Positions 63,747 to 64,000 of a DNA stretch of 64,000 bases are shown here, one piece after another; position 1 is the stretch's first letter; each line of letters starts with the position of its first letter. A program made the translations under genes and the position numbers. The stretch is from Chelatococcus asaccharovorans (lineage in GTDB: Bacteria; Pseudomonadota; Alphaproteobacteria; Rhizobiales; Beijerinckiaceae), in the NCBI RefSeq assembly GCF_003201475.1, contig NZ_QJJK01000002.1, positions 124,001-188,000 of the forward strand, read 5' to 3'. Below the pieces are notes generated by a model. It saw nothing but the letters and a program-made list of their open reading frames with translations, was not told where the DNA came from and did not search any database.

Positions 63747-64000
63747 ATGAATAAGGAAGCTCATTTTTCCGTCCATACGAGGTTGACTAGAATCCTTGGA
63801 GAAACATATCGCTCTAGTGAAGTCGCTATTAAGGAACTTGTTGATAATGCCTGGGATGCAGACGCCCAACATGTGTGGATCAATCTGCCCGATCCGTTAT
63901 CAAACGAAGCTATTGTTGTAAGGGATGACGGCACCGGAATGACATCCCGAGAGATACGCAGTGAGTATCTCAATATCGCGAGTGACAAACGCACTCGAAC
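63747..64000 (+). CDS. GHKL (HSP90-like) ATPase, N-terminal part, 3' end outside window
   Basis: First 84 codons of a longer gene. SEVAIKELVDNAWDADAQHV is an N-box (Glu and Asn for Mg-ATP) and VVRDDGTGM is the G1 box, as in HSP90, MutL, MORC and several phage-defence ATPases. AGGAG lies just before ATG 63747. Codon use is visibly less GC-biased than in every other gene of the window, which suggests transfer. The rest of the protein, which would decide the family, lies outside. Confidence 0.8.
   Translation, partial: MNKEAHFSVHTRLTRILGETYRSSEVAIKELVDNAWDADAQHVWINLPDPLSNEAIVVRDDGTGMTSREIRSEYLNIASDKRTR

Overview
The window is GC-rich, densely packed alphaproteobacterial DNA, most likely from the Hyphomicrobiales (Rhizobiales). 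The evidence is the gene content (many ABC importers, a DUF1612/RHE_PE00001-type protein otherwise known mainly from rhizobia, an Hsp20-Lon pair, the PrkA/YeaH/SpoVR set) and a dispersed repeat at 12293-12353 of a type I recall from this order. Assignment below order level would be a guess. No rRNA, tRNA, CRISPR array or transposase gene was seen.

Layout. 1-5.6 kb: a sugar or sugar-acid uptake and dehydration operon (permease, binding protein, enolase-superfamily enzyme) divergent from a LacI regulator and an aldose-epimerase-like gene. 5.7-7.3 kb: a flavodoxin-fold oxidoreductase divergent from a LysR regulator. 7.4-12.2 kb: Hsp20 plus an accessory Lon, then an ABC-2 exporter pair. 12.3-18.7 kb: a PAS-PAS-GGDEF diguanylate cyclase, an FAD oxidoreductase, and a peptide-type ABC importer without local ATPase genes.

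19.4-37 kb is the most unusual part. The prkA-yeaH-spoVR set continues into a protein that fuses a Rossmann-like domain, a class III nucleotide cyclase domain and an RsbW-like HATPase, followed by a STAS anti-anti-sigma protein. After a minus-strand operon (two sensor-like membrane proteins, one fused to an MFS transporter, an orphan binding protein, a GNAT enzyme and an alanine racemase) comes a plus-strand operon with two more proteins carrying the same sensor motif, one also fused to an MFS-like domain, and finally a HAMP-PP2C (SpoIIE-type) phosphatase. Kinase, STAS substrate and phosphatase are thus all present, as in a partner switch, interleaved with a family of sensor/transporter fusions.

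38-52 kb: two divergent operons around a GntR/HutC regulator. One side has an aldehyde dehydrogenase, a TPP enzyme and a polyamine-type ABC importer. The other has a UbiD-type decarboxylase, UbiX, an Asp/Glu/hydantoin-type racemase and a three-subunit flavin/[2Fe-2S] dehydrogenase. Together they read as a route from an amino acid to a 2-oxo acid, aldehyde, carboxylic acid and decarboxylated product (inference). 52-61.6 kb: a TIGR02444 protein, an NtaA/SnaA-type monooxygenase, an acyl-CoA/opine-dehydrogenase operon, a decayed dhaL fragment and a methyltransferase. 61.7-64 kb: an ABC-F ATPase, then an abrupt change to AT-richer DNA with the start of a GHKL ATPase gene, possibly the edge of an accessory island.
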